64,000 nt of DNA from Clostridiales bacterium (lineage in GTDB: Bacteria > Bacillota > Clostridia > Peptostreptococcales > Anaerovoracaceae), in NCBI GenBank assembly GCA_009776955.1, contig WRMW01000008.1, positions 18,945 through 82,944 of the forward strand. Direction: 5' to 3'. Below are positions 1 through 8,011 of this stretch, piece after piece; position 1 is the stretch's first letter, and each line of letters begins with the position of its first letter. Position numbers and translations under genes: made by a program. The notes beneath the pieces are model-generated. The model was not told where the DNA came from, did no database searches, and saw nothing but the letters and a program-made list of their open reading frames with translations.

Positions 1-261
1 CGGACGCTGGTACTGCTTCTGGCTGCTTTGATGTCGGTCGCGCTGTTCGTGTGCGTCACGGGGCTGATATCCGTGGTGTACTATCCGATGTTTGTTATGG
101 AGAGCGTTTCTCCCTTTGCGGGGATTGCGTATGTCTGCCACGGCGCGGTTTGCTTGCTGCCGCTTGCGCTTGAACTTAGGGAGGACGCGATTTGGAACAT
201 GGCGCTGCACGGGTGCGGAGCGTGCGCTGGAAGGCAGGAGGGCGTGCCATGTTTGAAGTGA
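1..261 (+). CDS. C-terminal part of a membrane protein (5' end outside window)
   Basis: The frame is open from base 1 to a TGA at 259-261. The listed ORF starts at an internal TTG, but the reading frame continues upstream to the window edge, so this is a gene fragment. The visible part holds two hydrophobic stretches (VLLLAALMSVALFVCVTGL and FAGIAYVCHGAVCLLPLALE) and then a polar tail. It overlaps the start of the double ABC ATPase by 13 bases, so the two are almost certainly co-transcribed and translationally coupled. Context suggests the S or T membrane component of an ECF-type importer, but no family motif is visible in the fragment, so the specific role is inference. Confidence 0.6.
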   Translation, partial: RTLVLLLAALMSVALFVCVTGLISVVYYPMFVMESVSPFAGIAYVCHGAVCLLPLALELREDAIWNMALHGCGACAGRQEGVPCLK

Positions 262-2078
262 GGGGGCTGACGTTTGCCTACCCTGAGCGGGGGCGGGCGG
301 CGCTTTCCGATGTGTCGCTGTCGGTGGAAGCGGGCGAGTTTGTGGTGATATGCGGCAAGTCGGGGTGCGGCAAGTCCACGCTACTGCGCCACTTAAAGAC
401 AGTGCTTACGCCGTTTGGCAGACGGGAGGGCGAGGTGTTTTTTGACGGCCGCTTGGTCGAAAGCATTTCAAAGCGCGAGCAGGCCTCACGAATAGGCTTT
501 GTATTGCAGAGCGCCGAGAACCAGATTGTCACCGACAAGGTGTGGCATGAACTGGCGTTCGGTCTTGAAAGCCTTGGCGAGAAAACGCCTGTCATACGGC
601 GGCGCGTTGCGGAGATGGCGTCGTTTTTCGGTATTCAGGAGTGGTACGAGAAAAGCGTGTTCGAGCTTTCGGGCGGGCAGAAGCAGATACTTGCGCTTGC
701 GGCGGTGCTGGCCATGCAGCCAGATGTGCTGATACTCGACGAGCCGACGAGCCAGCTCGACCCGATTGCGGCAGAGGACTTTATAGAAACGCTAAAAAAG
801 ATAAATGATGAGATAGGCACGACCATTATCCTGTCCGAGCACAGGCTTGAGGGGGTGCTGCCGAGGGCCGACAGGGTGGCAGTGATGGCAGAGGGGCGGG
901 TGCTGTGCGAGGGGGGCGCGTCCGAGGTGGCGTGGGAGTTGAAGCGTCTGGGGGATCCGATGTTGACTGCTATGCCGACGCCGGTGCGGGTGTATTTGGC
1001 GCTGGAAGCAAGCCAGGCCTTGCGACGCGTCCGCAGAGGTTCTACCGAAAGGCTCGCTCCGCCTTCGTTTGGCTCCGCCTCGCTTTCGGTAACCCCTTGC
1101 TCCGCCTCGCGCCTTCGGCGCTCGACGCGAAGTCCCGGCTTTTCTTCGGTCCGGCAAGTGCCGCAGACTGTGCGGGAGGGGCGGGTTTATCTTGAGGGGA
1201 AGTACGCTGGACGTGGCGTGGACGGTGAGCGTGGCGTTGGTGGTGATGAGCCTGCTCGCAATAATGACGGTGCCACCCGCGAGCCTATTATCGAGATGAA
1301 GGAGCTGTGGTTTCGGTATGAGCGCGATGGGCGTGACATTGTGAAAGACCTTGCGCTCAATGTATATCCGGGCGAGTTTGTGGCAGTGGTAGGCGGCAAC
1401 GGCGTGGGCAAAAGCACCATGCTCGGCATCGTGGCCGGCGACAACAAATATTACCGAGGCAAGGCGCGTGTCCTCGGCTTCGACCCGAAAAAGGCTGACG
1501 GGCGGTGCCTTACCGACGCGGGCTTGGCTGTGTTGCCCCAAGACCCGCAGACATTGTTCACGCGCGCCACGGTCTTTGACAACCTTATAGATGTGGCAAC
1601 GGCCCATGCGAAACGGCGCGGCGAGCCTGCGAGCCCCGAAGAAATAGAAGCGGAAGTGTGCCGCGTCTGCGAAATGACAGACATAGTGAACCTGATGGGT
1701 TTTCACCCCTTTGACGTAAGCGGCGGCGAGCAACAGCGCACCGGGCTTGCGATGGCGTTGCTTACAAAACCAAAGTTATTATTGCTCGACGAGCCAACCA
1801 AGGGGATGGACAGCTTTTTCAAGGAGAAGTTTTCCGCAATACTGAAGCGTCTTTGCTCGGACGGGATTGCCGTGCTTATGGTCTCGCATGACGTGGAGTT
1901 TTGCGCGAAATATACAGACCGCTGTGCGTTGTTTTTCAATGGCGGCATCGTCAGCGAGGGCACGCCACGCAAGTTTTTCAGCGGAAACAGCTTCTATACG
2001 ACCGCCGCCAACCGCATGGCGCGGGGGTTGTTCCACGACGCGATCACCGCAGAGGAAGTCGTGGCTCTGCTTTTATAA
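249..2078 (+). CDS. Double-domain ECF/ABC transporter ATPase
   Basis: This cytoplasmic ATPase carries two fused ABC domains and would power an energy-coupling-factor vitamin or metal importer. The start is the ATG at 249 (MFEVRG...) behind AGGAGGG rather than the track's 192; this gives 609 residues. Domain 1 has Walker A GKSGCGKST (about 36-44), signature LSGGQKQ (about 140) and Walker B LILDEP (about 161). Domain 2 has Walker A GGNGVGKST, signature VSGGEQQ and Walker B LLLLDEP. Layout matches the YkoD/CbiO-like double ATPases. The linker is odd: between the usual domain-1 tail (MPTPVRVYLALE) and the usual VREGRVYLE segment lies an extra arginine/serine-rich stretch of about 44 residues, encoded by palindromic DNA (see repeat). 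No EcfT follows; thpR is next. Substrate is unknown. Confidence 0.9.
   Translation: MFEVRGLTFAYPERGRAALSDVSLSVEAGEFVVICGKSGCGKSTLLRHLKTVLTPFGRREGEVFFDGRLVESISKREQASRIGFVLQSAENQIVTDKVWHELAFGLESLGEKTPVIRRRVAEMASFFGIQEWYEKSVFELSGGQKQILALAAVLAMQPDVLILDEPTSQLDPIAAEDFIETLKKINDEIGTTIILSEHRLEGVLPRADRVAVMAEGRVLCEGGASEVAWELKRLGDPMLTAMPTPVRVYLALEASQALRRVRRGSTERLAPPSFGSASLSVTPCSASRLRRSTRSPGFSSVRQVPQTVREGRVYLEGKYAGRGVDGERGVGGDEPARNNDGATREPIIEMKELWFRYERDGRDIVKDLALNVYPGEFVAVVGGNGVGKSTMLGIVAGDNKYYRGKARVLGFDPKKADGRCLTDAGLAVLPQDPQTLFTRATVFDNLIDVATAHAKRRGEPASPEEIEAEVCRVCEMTDIVNLMGFHPFDVSGGEQQRTGLAMALLTKPKLLLLDEPTKGMDSFFKEKFSAILKRLCSDGIAVLMVSHDVEFCAKYTDRCALFFNGGIVSEGTPRKFFSGNSFYTTAANRMARGLFHDAITAEEVVALLL
1010..1141. 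repeat. In-frame palindromic insert within the ATPase linker
   Basis: A stretch of about 132 bases (44 codons) has imperfect outer inverted ends (AAGCCAGG...GACGCGTC against GACGCG...CCGGCTT) and an inner inverted repeat ACCGAAAG (1044-1051) / CTTTCGGT (1083-1090). It is rich in GCTCCGCCTCG-type runs. It encodes a low-complexity Arg/Ser/Pro segment absent from ECF ATPase linkers as I know them. It resembles a small mobile palindromic element (REP or MITE-like) that landed in frame. I saw no second copy in this window, so the element class is inference. Confidence 0.5.
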
Positions 2079-2148
2079 TGGACAGGGAGTATTCGGTGCA
2101 TTAATATATGACTTGAGGAAATCGAATATGAACTTGTGAGAAGAAACC

Positions 2149-2736
2149 ATGCGGCTTTTTATTGCGATAAATTTAAGTGATGGCATGAAGGACGTGCTTG
2201 ATGAGACTGCGGCGGAGTTGCGTTCGGTTGCGCGGCGCGGGCGTTATACCCATCGCGAAAACCTGCATCTGACGCTTGTGTTTATCGGCGAGAGCGACCG
2301 CGTGGATGACATCCTCGATGTGATGGAGGACGTGGCGGAGGAGTTTTTCACCGAACCCATTCGGTTGGCATTGTCGGGGGCGGGGGCGTTTCGAAGGAGC
2401 GGAGGCGATTTGCACTGGGTCGGCGTGGAAAGCACGCCGGAGCTGAAAGCCCTTGCGAAGGCTCTGGCCGACGGCCTCCGCGCCGACGGGTTTGATATCG
2501 AGAGGCGCCGCTATGTGCCGCATATCACGATAGCCCGCGAGGTGGTTGTGGGTGCGGGCGGCGGTGCAGACGGCGGGGGCGGGGCTGGCGGTGCCGCTGT
2601 CAAAGTACACCTTGCCACTATGGAAGCGGACCATATATCCATTATGCGCTCAGACCACATAGGCGGCCGGCTTGTCTACACCGAAGTCGCCTCCGTGCCC
2701 TGCGGTTCACTTGCTTACGCGAAAGACCCTCTTTGA
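2149..2736 (+). CDS. thpR: RNA 2',3'-cyclic phosphodiesterase (ThpR/LigT family)
   Basis: This is a 2H-phosphoesterase that opens 2',3'-cyclic phosphate ends of RNA; some members also ligate tRNA halves. The two catalytic H-x-T/S-x motifs are present at the expected spacing: HLTL at residue 40 and HITI at residue 125. The N-terminus MRLFIAINL is typical, and 195 residues fits the family. A glycine-rich insert (GAGGGADGGGGAGG) follows the second motif and looks like a flexible loop. The gene converges with the P-type ATPase, and their 3' ends overlap by 30 bases. It is probably cotranscribed with the upstream ATPase gene (70-base gap). Confidence 0.9.
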   Translation: MRLFIAINLSDGMKDVLDETAAELRSVARRGRYTHRENLHLTLVFIGESDRVDDILDVMEDVAEEFFTEPIRLALSGAGAFRRSGGDLHWVGVESTPELKALAKALADGLRADGFDIERRRYVPHITIAREVVVGAGGGADGGGGAGGAAVKVHLATMEADHISIMRSDHIGGRLVYTEVASVPCGSLAYAKDPL

Positions 2737-5412
2737 GAACTCGCTCCCTACAATCGGCACCAGTATAAAGGCTATGCAGGCAAGAAGCTGCGTGATGCTT
2801 AGCGGCACCACCGTAAAGACGTCGCCAAAAACCGGGACGTACACGACGGCAACCAATATCGCCAGCGAAAGCCCCATTGATATATTCAAGAATTTGTTTC
2901 CGAACAAAGCCCGTTTGAATCCCAAGAACGTTTCGGTCTTGGATGTGTACGCCAGCAAGAGCTCGCTCGCCACCAAGGTGAAAAAGCACATGGATATCGC
3001 CACATTGTAGTCGTGGAGATTTAGCCCGTATAGGAACGCCCCCAGCGATCCCGCGCAAAGGAAAACAGCCCTGAAAGCGACCGAGCCACGCATGGCCTTG
3101 TTTATTATCGCCTCCCCGGGGTCTCGTGGGCGACGCTGCATCACCCCAGGCTCTTTGCCCTCCATGCCAAGGGCAAAGGCGGGGAAGGCGTCCGTAAGCA
3201 GGTTCACGAACAAAAGCTGGGTCGCTACAAGCGGCACCGGTAGCCCGAAAACTATTCCTAGGAGTATCACCAATATCTCGCCGATATTGCACGCAAGCAA
3301 ATAGCCCGTGACCTTTCGGATGTTTCCGTAAATCGTCCGGCCCTGCTCCACGGCGCTCACTATGCTTACGAAATTGTCGTCGGTCAATATCATGTCCGCT
3401 GCCTCTTTTGAGACGTCCGTGCCTGTGATGCCCATCGCGATGCCGATGTCCGCCTTTTTGAGAGAGGGTGCGTCGTTTACGCCGTCGCCGGTCATCGCCA
3501 CGATATTGTTGTTTTCCTTGATGGCCGTCACGATGCGTACCTTGTGCTCGGGCGACACCCTTGCGAAAACATTTGCATGCTTCACATGCTCCCTAAGCTG
3601 CTCGTCGCTCATCCCGCTTATGGCGGCACCGTCCAACACCTCGTCGCCAGGTGCCATGATGCCCAAGGCCTCCGCTATGGCGGCGGCCGTCGTCTTGTGG
3701 TCGCCAGTAATCATCTTGACGTTGATGCCTGCGCCGTGGCATTGCTCGACGGCCGCCTTCACTTCCTCGCGCGGGGGGTCTATCATGCACATCATGCCCA
3801 CGTAGACCAAGCCATCTTCCTTGCCGTCTATTGCGGCCTCGTTTTCGTATTCTTTGTACGCAAACCCCAGGACGCGTAAGGCCTGTTTTGCAAACGCTTC
3901 GTTTTGGGCGGTCAGCCGCTGCCGTATATCATCCGTCATGGGCACGACGTCGCCGTCTATGAATACTGAGGCGGAGCGTCCGATAATGGCGTCGGGTGCG
4001 CCCTTGGTGTTCATAATGACCTCGCCGCCCTTGATGCCGTCCTTGAGATTGTAGGTGGACATCAGCTTTCTGTCCGAGTCGAAAGGTATTTCCTGCACTC
4101 TTTCGTAAAGCCCGTTCAGCTCGTCCTTGTCCATGCCGAGCTTCGTGCCGAACACCAGCATGGCAGCCTCGGTCGGGTCGCCTATGATTTTCGCTTCGTG
4201 CCTGTCGTAGATGGAGTCGTTGCACAGTACTGAAATTTTTGCCATTAAAGGGATATTTTGGCTAACAGTTGGGGTGTCCGCTTTTGCTTCTCCGTCTGCC
4301 CAGACATCGCCACTCGCCACGACCTCGCCCTCTGCGCTATAGCCGACCCCCGTTACTTCGTATGTGGTGCTTGCATCAAAGACTTTTACGACGGTCATCT
4401 TGTTTTGGGTCATAGTGCCGGTCTTGTCCGAGCATATGACGGTGGTGCTGCCAAGAGTCTCGACCGCTCGCAGCTTCTTCACTATGGCGTTGGACTTGAC
4501 CATCTTCTGCACGCCGATAGCCAGTATGACCGTGGCAACGATCGCCACGCCCTCCGGCACCGCCGCCACCGCAAGCGACACCGACACCATCAGCATTTCG
4601 ATTATGTCCATGCCACGCAGGAAGCCGATGCAGAATATGAACGCGCAGGTGAGGATGCAGACGATGCCCAAGGTCTTTGCCATGGCGTTCAGCTTGTCCT
4701 GGAGCGGGGTGTTCGCCTCGTCGGTCTCGCTCAAAATGGTGGCTATCTTGCCCATTTCGGTGTCCATGCCTGTGGCGTAGACCACGCCCACGCCCCTGCC
4801 GTAAGTGACTACCGTCCCCATGGACGCTAGGTTTATCCTGTCGCCCAATGTTGTTCCGTTATCCAAGACGGCAAGGGCATCTTTCTCGACCGCCAACGAC
4901 TCCCCGGTCAAGGCCGCCTCGTCCACTTTCAGGTTCATGCTCTCGACTATCCTGACGTCCGCCGGTATATAGTCGCCTGCGTCCAGGATGATGATATCGC
5001 CGACCACCACATTCTCGGAATCGACCTTTTCGACCACGCCGCCCCTTCGTACCTTAGCCTTGGGGCTGGACATATCCTTGAGCTCTTTTAGCGCGTTGTC
5101 CGCCTTGTTCTCCTGCGTGATGCCGATAATCATATTTATGACGAGTATGGCAAATATGATGATTGCGTCCTTTTCGCCATCGCCCACGAGCATGGATATG
5201 ACCGCCGCAATAATAAGGATGATTACGAGAAAGTCCTTGAACTGCGCGAGTATCCTCAAAAGCAGGGACTTTTTCTTAGGGCTCCTGAGCCGGTTCGGGC
5301 CGTTCTGCTCAAGCCTTTTGGCGGCCTCGTCAGCACCAAGCCCATTGTGCATATCGGACCCCAATTCCGACAGGGTCTGCTCTATATCCTTGCTGTAAAA
5401 ATCGTTTTCCAC
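2707..5412 (-). CDS. P-type cation ATPase (SERCA/PMR1-like; probable Mn2+/Ca2+ exporter)
   Basis: A 901-residue P2A-type ATPase of the plasma membrane. Visible landmarks are the actuator TGES (169-172), the M4 motif PEGVA (286-290), the phosphorylation site DKTGTMT (Asp329), and the hinge MTGDGVNDAP. The M5 and M6 ion-site motifs ACNIGE and NLLTDAFPA keep the Asn/Glu and Asn/Asp ligands of Ca2+/Mn2+ pumps. The start is GTG at 5412 behind AGGAGGG. Usual annotation would be calcium-translocating ATPase, but the leader is a yybP-ykoY riboswitch, which senses Mn2+. Manganese efflux is therefore the better guess for physiological role. M4 reads PEGVA rather than the common PEGLP, which may affect selectivity. 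Confidence 0.92.
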   Translation of the reverse strand: MENDFYSKDIEQTLSELGSDMHNGLGADEAAKRLEQNGPNRLRSPKKKSLLLRILAQFKDFLVIILIIAAVISMLVGDGEKDAIIIFAILVINMIIGITQENKADNALKELKDMSSPKAKVRRGGVVEKVDSENVVVGDIIILDAGDYIPADVRIVESMNLKVDEAALTGESLAVEKDALAVLDNGTTLGDRINLASMGTVVTYGRGVGVVYATGMDTEMGKIATILSETDEANTPLQDKLNAMAKTLGIVCILTCAFIFCIGFLRGMDIIEMLMVSVSLAVAAVPEGVAIVATVILAIGVQKMVKSNAIVKKLRAVETLGSTTVICSDKTGTMTQNKMTVVKVFDASTTYEVTGVGYSAEGEVVASGDVWADGEAKADTPTVSQNIPLMAKISVLCNDSIYDRHEAKIIGDPTEAAMLVFGTKLGMDKDELNGLYERVQEIPFDSDRKLMSTYNLKDGIKGGEVIMNTKGAPDAIIGRSASVFIDGDVVPMTDDIRQRLTAQNEAFAKQALRVLGFAYKEYENEAAIDGKEDGLVYVGMMCMIDPPREEVKAAVEQCHGAGINVKMITGDHKTTAAAIAEALGIMAPGDEVLDGAAISGMSDEQLREHVKHANVFARVSPEHKVRIVTAIKENNNIVAMTGDGVNDAPSLKKADIGIAMGITGTDVSKEAADMILTDDNFVSIVSAVEQGRTIYGNIRKVTGYLLACNIGEILVILLGIVFGLPVPLVATQLLFVNLLTDAFPAFALGMEGKEPGVMQRRPRDPGEAIINKAMRGSVAFRAVFLCAGSLGAFLYGLNLHDYNVAISMCFFTLVASELLLAYTSKTETFLGFKRALFGNKFLNISMGLSLAILVAVVYVPVFGDVFTVVPLSITQLLACIAFILVPIVGSEFSKRVFRVSK

Positions 5413-5454
5413 TTACGCCTTTCCCTCCTGCCCGTCCCCGCCGAGCCTGGGAAA

Positions 5455-5583
5455 TAAAAAAGACCCATGCACGACCCAAAGGGCGTTACATGAATCTCGT
5501 TCTTTAAGGCAAACCAGGCGCACCGGCCGTGATGTTGATTTGCCACGCGGAGCCATCCCGCGCAAACTACTCCCTCATGAACT
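5455..5583 (-). ncRNA. yybP-ykoY (Mn2+) riboswitch with terminator platform
   Basis: Read on the minus strand, the leader of the P-type ATPase has the hallmark GAGGGAGTAG and later AAATCAACATCACGG, matching the conserved loops of the yybP-ykoY aptamer. The 3' side ends ACGAGATTCATG. Helix P1 forms between CATGA near 5575 and TCATG at 5489-5493. The same 3' strand (GATTCATG) can instead pair with CATGGGTC at 5462-5469 to make a long hairpin followed by six T (5456-5461), an intrinsic terminator. The two folds exclude each other, so metal binding should stabilise P1, block termination and turn expression on. Aptamer identification rests on consensus memory and base pairing. Confidence 0.85.
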
Positions 5584-5600
5584 GCTATACTGTCCTCAAT

Positions 5601-5629
5601 AATATAGCAATAACGGTGAGGTTAGTAAA
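5601..5629 (-). promoter_or_regulatory. Predicted sigma-A promoter of the riboswitch/P-type ATPase
   Basis: On the minus strand TTTACT (5629-5624) is followed after 17 bases by TATATT (5606-5601). It sits about 20 bases ahead of the riboswitch aptamer, which is the right place. The -35 match is only moderate. Confidence 0.5.
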
Positions 5630-5669
5630 GTGTTTTTTGAGGGGCTTCCAGGGCGCCATTTGTTGGGTT

Positions 5670-6168
5670 TTAGGCAACGCTGCTTCGAGAGGGCATCACC
5701 CCTTGTCGTTTAGCACGCTTCCTGAAATATATCCGCAGCTCGATGCCGAGTACAAACAATGTGGCGATGCCAAAGCCAAGCATAAGGATTTCATGCACCA
5801 CCGCAAAATAAGCTATATACACTCTATCACTGCCTATAGAAAGATTCTCGCTTTTGCAAAGCGTCAAGGTTTTGCTTATGCTGTCAGAGGACGGCAGTTT
5901 GTTTCCGCCCCCTGCGTCCCTCCAAAACCGTCAGCATATCTGACTTCACATTTACAGCCGATTCACCCGCAAAACGGTTTAGCAGCGAAACCTCGCTCCC
6001 TTCCCTGTATAGGCTCATCGCACATTCCAGCATATGCAGCTTTTTTGCGGAGGCGGCGTATATCTTGTCGGGGGCTCTGCCGAAGTTTTTCTGCTCCACA
6101 GGCGTGTTCATGATAAAGTCCTGTGCCGTAAAGCTCTGCACATCGGAAACGGATTCTTGTATTCCCAT
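5670..6168 (-). pseudogene. Broken ApbE-like flavin transferase remnant
   Basis: The minus-strand frame from the ATG at 6168 (overlapping the stop of the FMN-binding gene as TAATG) runs 94 residues to 5884. Its body, LECAMSLYREGSEVSLLNRF followed by AGESAVNVKSDMLTVLE, looks like the N-terminal part of ApbE (FAD:protein FMN transferase; compare the family pattern LSRFDPxSEVSxLN). Intact ApbE is about 300 residues. After a run of five G near 5910 the protein changes to GRKQTAVL and stops. A second frame, open through the same spot, continues GNKLPSSDSISK... to 5670 and ends with one membrane segment and a basic tail (65 residues listed from 5867). A frameshift at the G run would join them, but even so the ApbE body is missing. 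Whether this is a decayed gene or a sequencing error is unresolved. Confidence 0.55.
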
Positions 6169-6590
6169 TATTGTGCCTGTCTACCCCCGCTCTCTGGCAC
6201 ACCTTCTTCCAAGGCAAGTTCAATCGCCTTGAGGATCACCTTGCTACTGTTTGTCGCGCCAGAGACCGTATCGACATCCAATGTCTGATTCAATATGACA
6301 TCTTCCGTGATGACCTCCGCTGACGCGCCTCTGCCATTGTGGTGCTCGTTGATTGTTATCCCAGCAATCCTATGGCCTTTCACGACAACATCGACATCGA
6401 CAGAGATAAGGCCGGCATCGAAAAACCCATTATAGACACCGTCTTGAACCAATGAAATGTCCGGGGTCGCGATCACAGTGTCCGCTATGACTTTTTGGTA
6501 TCTCGCCGTATCATGCAGTACTTTCCCTCCAAACCCGAGGAACACGGCGACGACAACGCATACAATTACAATTACAGCTTTCTTTTTCAA
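6168..6590 (-). CDS. Membrane-anchored FMN-binding domain protein
   Basis: A 140-residue protein with an N-terminal membrane anchor or signal (residues 4-20, VVVAVFLGFGG) and one extracytoplasmic FMN-binding domain of the RnfG/NqrC/UrdA type. The flavinylation signature DTVSGAT is present (Thr113), where ApbE attaches FMN by a phosphoester bond. Such small proteins serve as extracytoplasmic electron carriers. The ATG start follows an AGGAGGGAA motif. The next gene, overlapping by one base, is an ApbE-like remnant, so the natural modifying enzyme next door seems to be damaged, and another ApbE elsewhere would be needed. Confidence 0.85.
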   Translation of the reverse strand: MKKKAVIVIVCVVVAVFLGFGGKVLHDTARYQKVIADTVIATPDISLVQDGVYNGFFDAGLISVDVDVVVKGHRIAGITINEHHNGRGASAEVITEDVILNQTLDVDTVSGATNSSKVILKAIELALEEGVPESGGRQAQ

Positions 6591-6706
6591 AACAATTCCC
6601 TCCTGTCAAAACGTCATACAAAACCATCAAAGCCATAATACTGCAACGTGCTCAAATGCGAATTTAAGCAAGATTGAGGGAAGGTTAAAAAGGGGTTAAA
6701 AAAGCT

Positions 6707-7945
6707 TTATCGGGGCATCTTTTTCAATATCAGCATTATGACGATCCCGCCGACCGCGCAGCACGAAGCTATCACAAATGCCGGGAACATAAGGCTGATA
6801 TCGTCCGCAGCGATGTTTTTGTAATGCCCTGCAATCTGCGAGGACACTATCGCGGCGACGCCGAAGCCCAGCAGCACAAACCCGTAGTTGGCCGCCATAT
6901 GCTTTGCGCCGAAGATGTCGGAGGTCAGCGAGGGGAAGGTGCTCAGCCCGCCGCCGTAGAAGAAGCCGATAAGCGCAATCAGGACATAAATAGCATAATC
7001 CTGTGCGACGTTCACGAAAAGCGCGAACACGGCAGAGCCCGCGAGCAATATCAATATCGTGTTGATACGGCCGAGCTTGTCCGAGACCATGCCCCAGAAC
7101 AGGCGTCCGAGCGAATTAGTCATCGAAATCGCGAGGACGCCGATGGTCGCTGTCGATTCGAGTCCTTTCGCGACCGCGATGGGCTTCGCGAAACCTATCA
7201 TCATAAGGCCGCCCATGCAGGCGAGCAAAAAGGCGGCTGTGATCAGGTAGTATTTCGTGGTCTTGACCATTTCCGAGGACGTGTAATTTTTGGGCTCGTT
7301 TACGCTTGCGTTCACGTCGTCGGACGCGGCGGCCTCCATACCATAGCCTTCGGGGGGATTCTTCATAAAGATGCTTCCGATGGAGCATACGACGAGAAAG
7401 ACCACGCCCAGAACCATAAAAGTCTTGGGCTCGCCGATGCCTGCCCCTCCAAAAGTCACTATCAGCGACTCCACAATGGGCGTGAAAATCACTCCGCCAA
7501 AACCGAGCGTTGCCACTATTATGCCGGTTACGCGTCCCTTCTTGGTTGGATACCATTTCTGGGCGCAGGCGATGGTGGTGGAATACATAAAGCCCATGCC
7601 GATGCCGCCCATGATGCCGTAAGTGACCCATAGCAGCCAAGGGACTTCAGCCGTCACGAGCGACGCAAGGAAAAACCCGGCGGCAAGAATGAGCCCGCCG
7701 ATAAACACGACGATGCGCGTGGTGTACTTGACGGCCAGCTTGCCGCCTATGACGCTCCCGATGGCGAGCAGGGCAAGCAAAAGCGAGAACGTAAGCCCCG
7801 CCGCCGCATTGTCGCCGCCAAATATGCTGTCCGCGATACCCGTCTGGAACACGCTCCAGATATATGCGATCCCGATGGTCAACTGTATTGCGATTGCCGC
7901 AAACACGACTTTCAAACCTGATTTTTTGTCCATAGTATTGTTCAT
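6707..7945 (-). CDS. MFS transporter, oxalate/formate antiporter (OFA) family
   Basis: A 412-residue 12-helix major facilitator. The start is the ATG at 7945 (MNNTMDKKSG...) with GGAG about ten bases upstream; the 729-residue ORF listed extends upstream by chance. IQLTIGIAYIWSVFQTGI near the N-terminus and the inter-helix GKLAVKYTTR motif fit the OFA group, which exchange small carboxylates. The C-terminus has the second-half repeat LGRLFWGMVSDKLGR. It is transcribed divergently from a histidine kinase/response regulator pair with only 66 bases between, so it is a likely target of that system. The transported substrate cannot be read from the sequence. Confidence 0.88.
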   Translation of the reverse strand: MNNTMDKKSGLKVVFAAIAIQLTIGIAYIWSVFQTGIADSIFGGDNAAAGLTFSLLLALLAIGSVIGGKLAVKYTTRIVVFIGGLILAAGFFLASLVTAEVPWLLWVTYGIMGGIGMGFMYSTTIACAQKWYPTKKGRVTGIIVATLGFGGVIFTPIVESLIVTFGGAGIGEPKTFMVLGVVFLVVCSIGSIFMKNPPEGYGMEAAASDDVNASVNEPKNYTSSEMVKTTKYYLITAAFLLACMGGLMMIGFAKPIAVAKGLESTATIGVLAISMTNSLGRLFWGMVSDKLGRINTILILLAGSAVFALFVNVAQDYAIYVLIALIGFFYGGGLSTFPSLTSDIFGAKHMAANYGFVLLGFGVAAIVSSQIAGHYKNIAADDISLMFPAFVIASCCAVGGIVIMLILKKMPR

Positions 7946-8011
7946 AGTATTTATCTCCGCCGAGTATATTAACACACTTGCGGCAACTGGGGCAAATGGT
8001 AAAATGGGAGC

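Noticed and set aside
5529-6113. 194-residue plus-strand ORF over the riboswitch/apbE remnant
   Set aside because: It covers the opposite strand of the Mn2+ riboswitch and of the ApbE-like frame and shows no domain.
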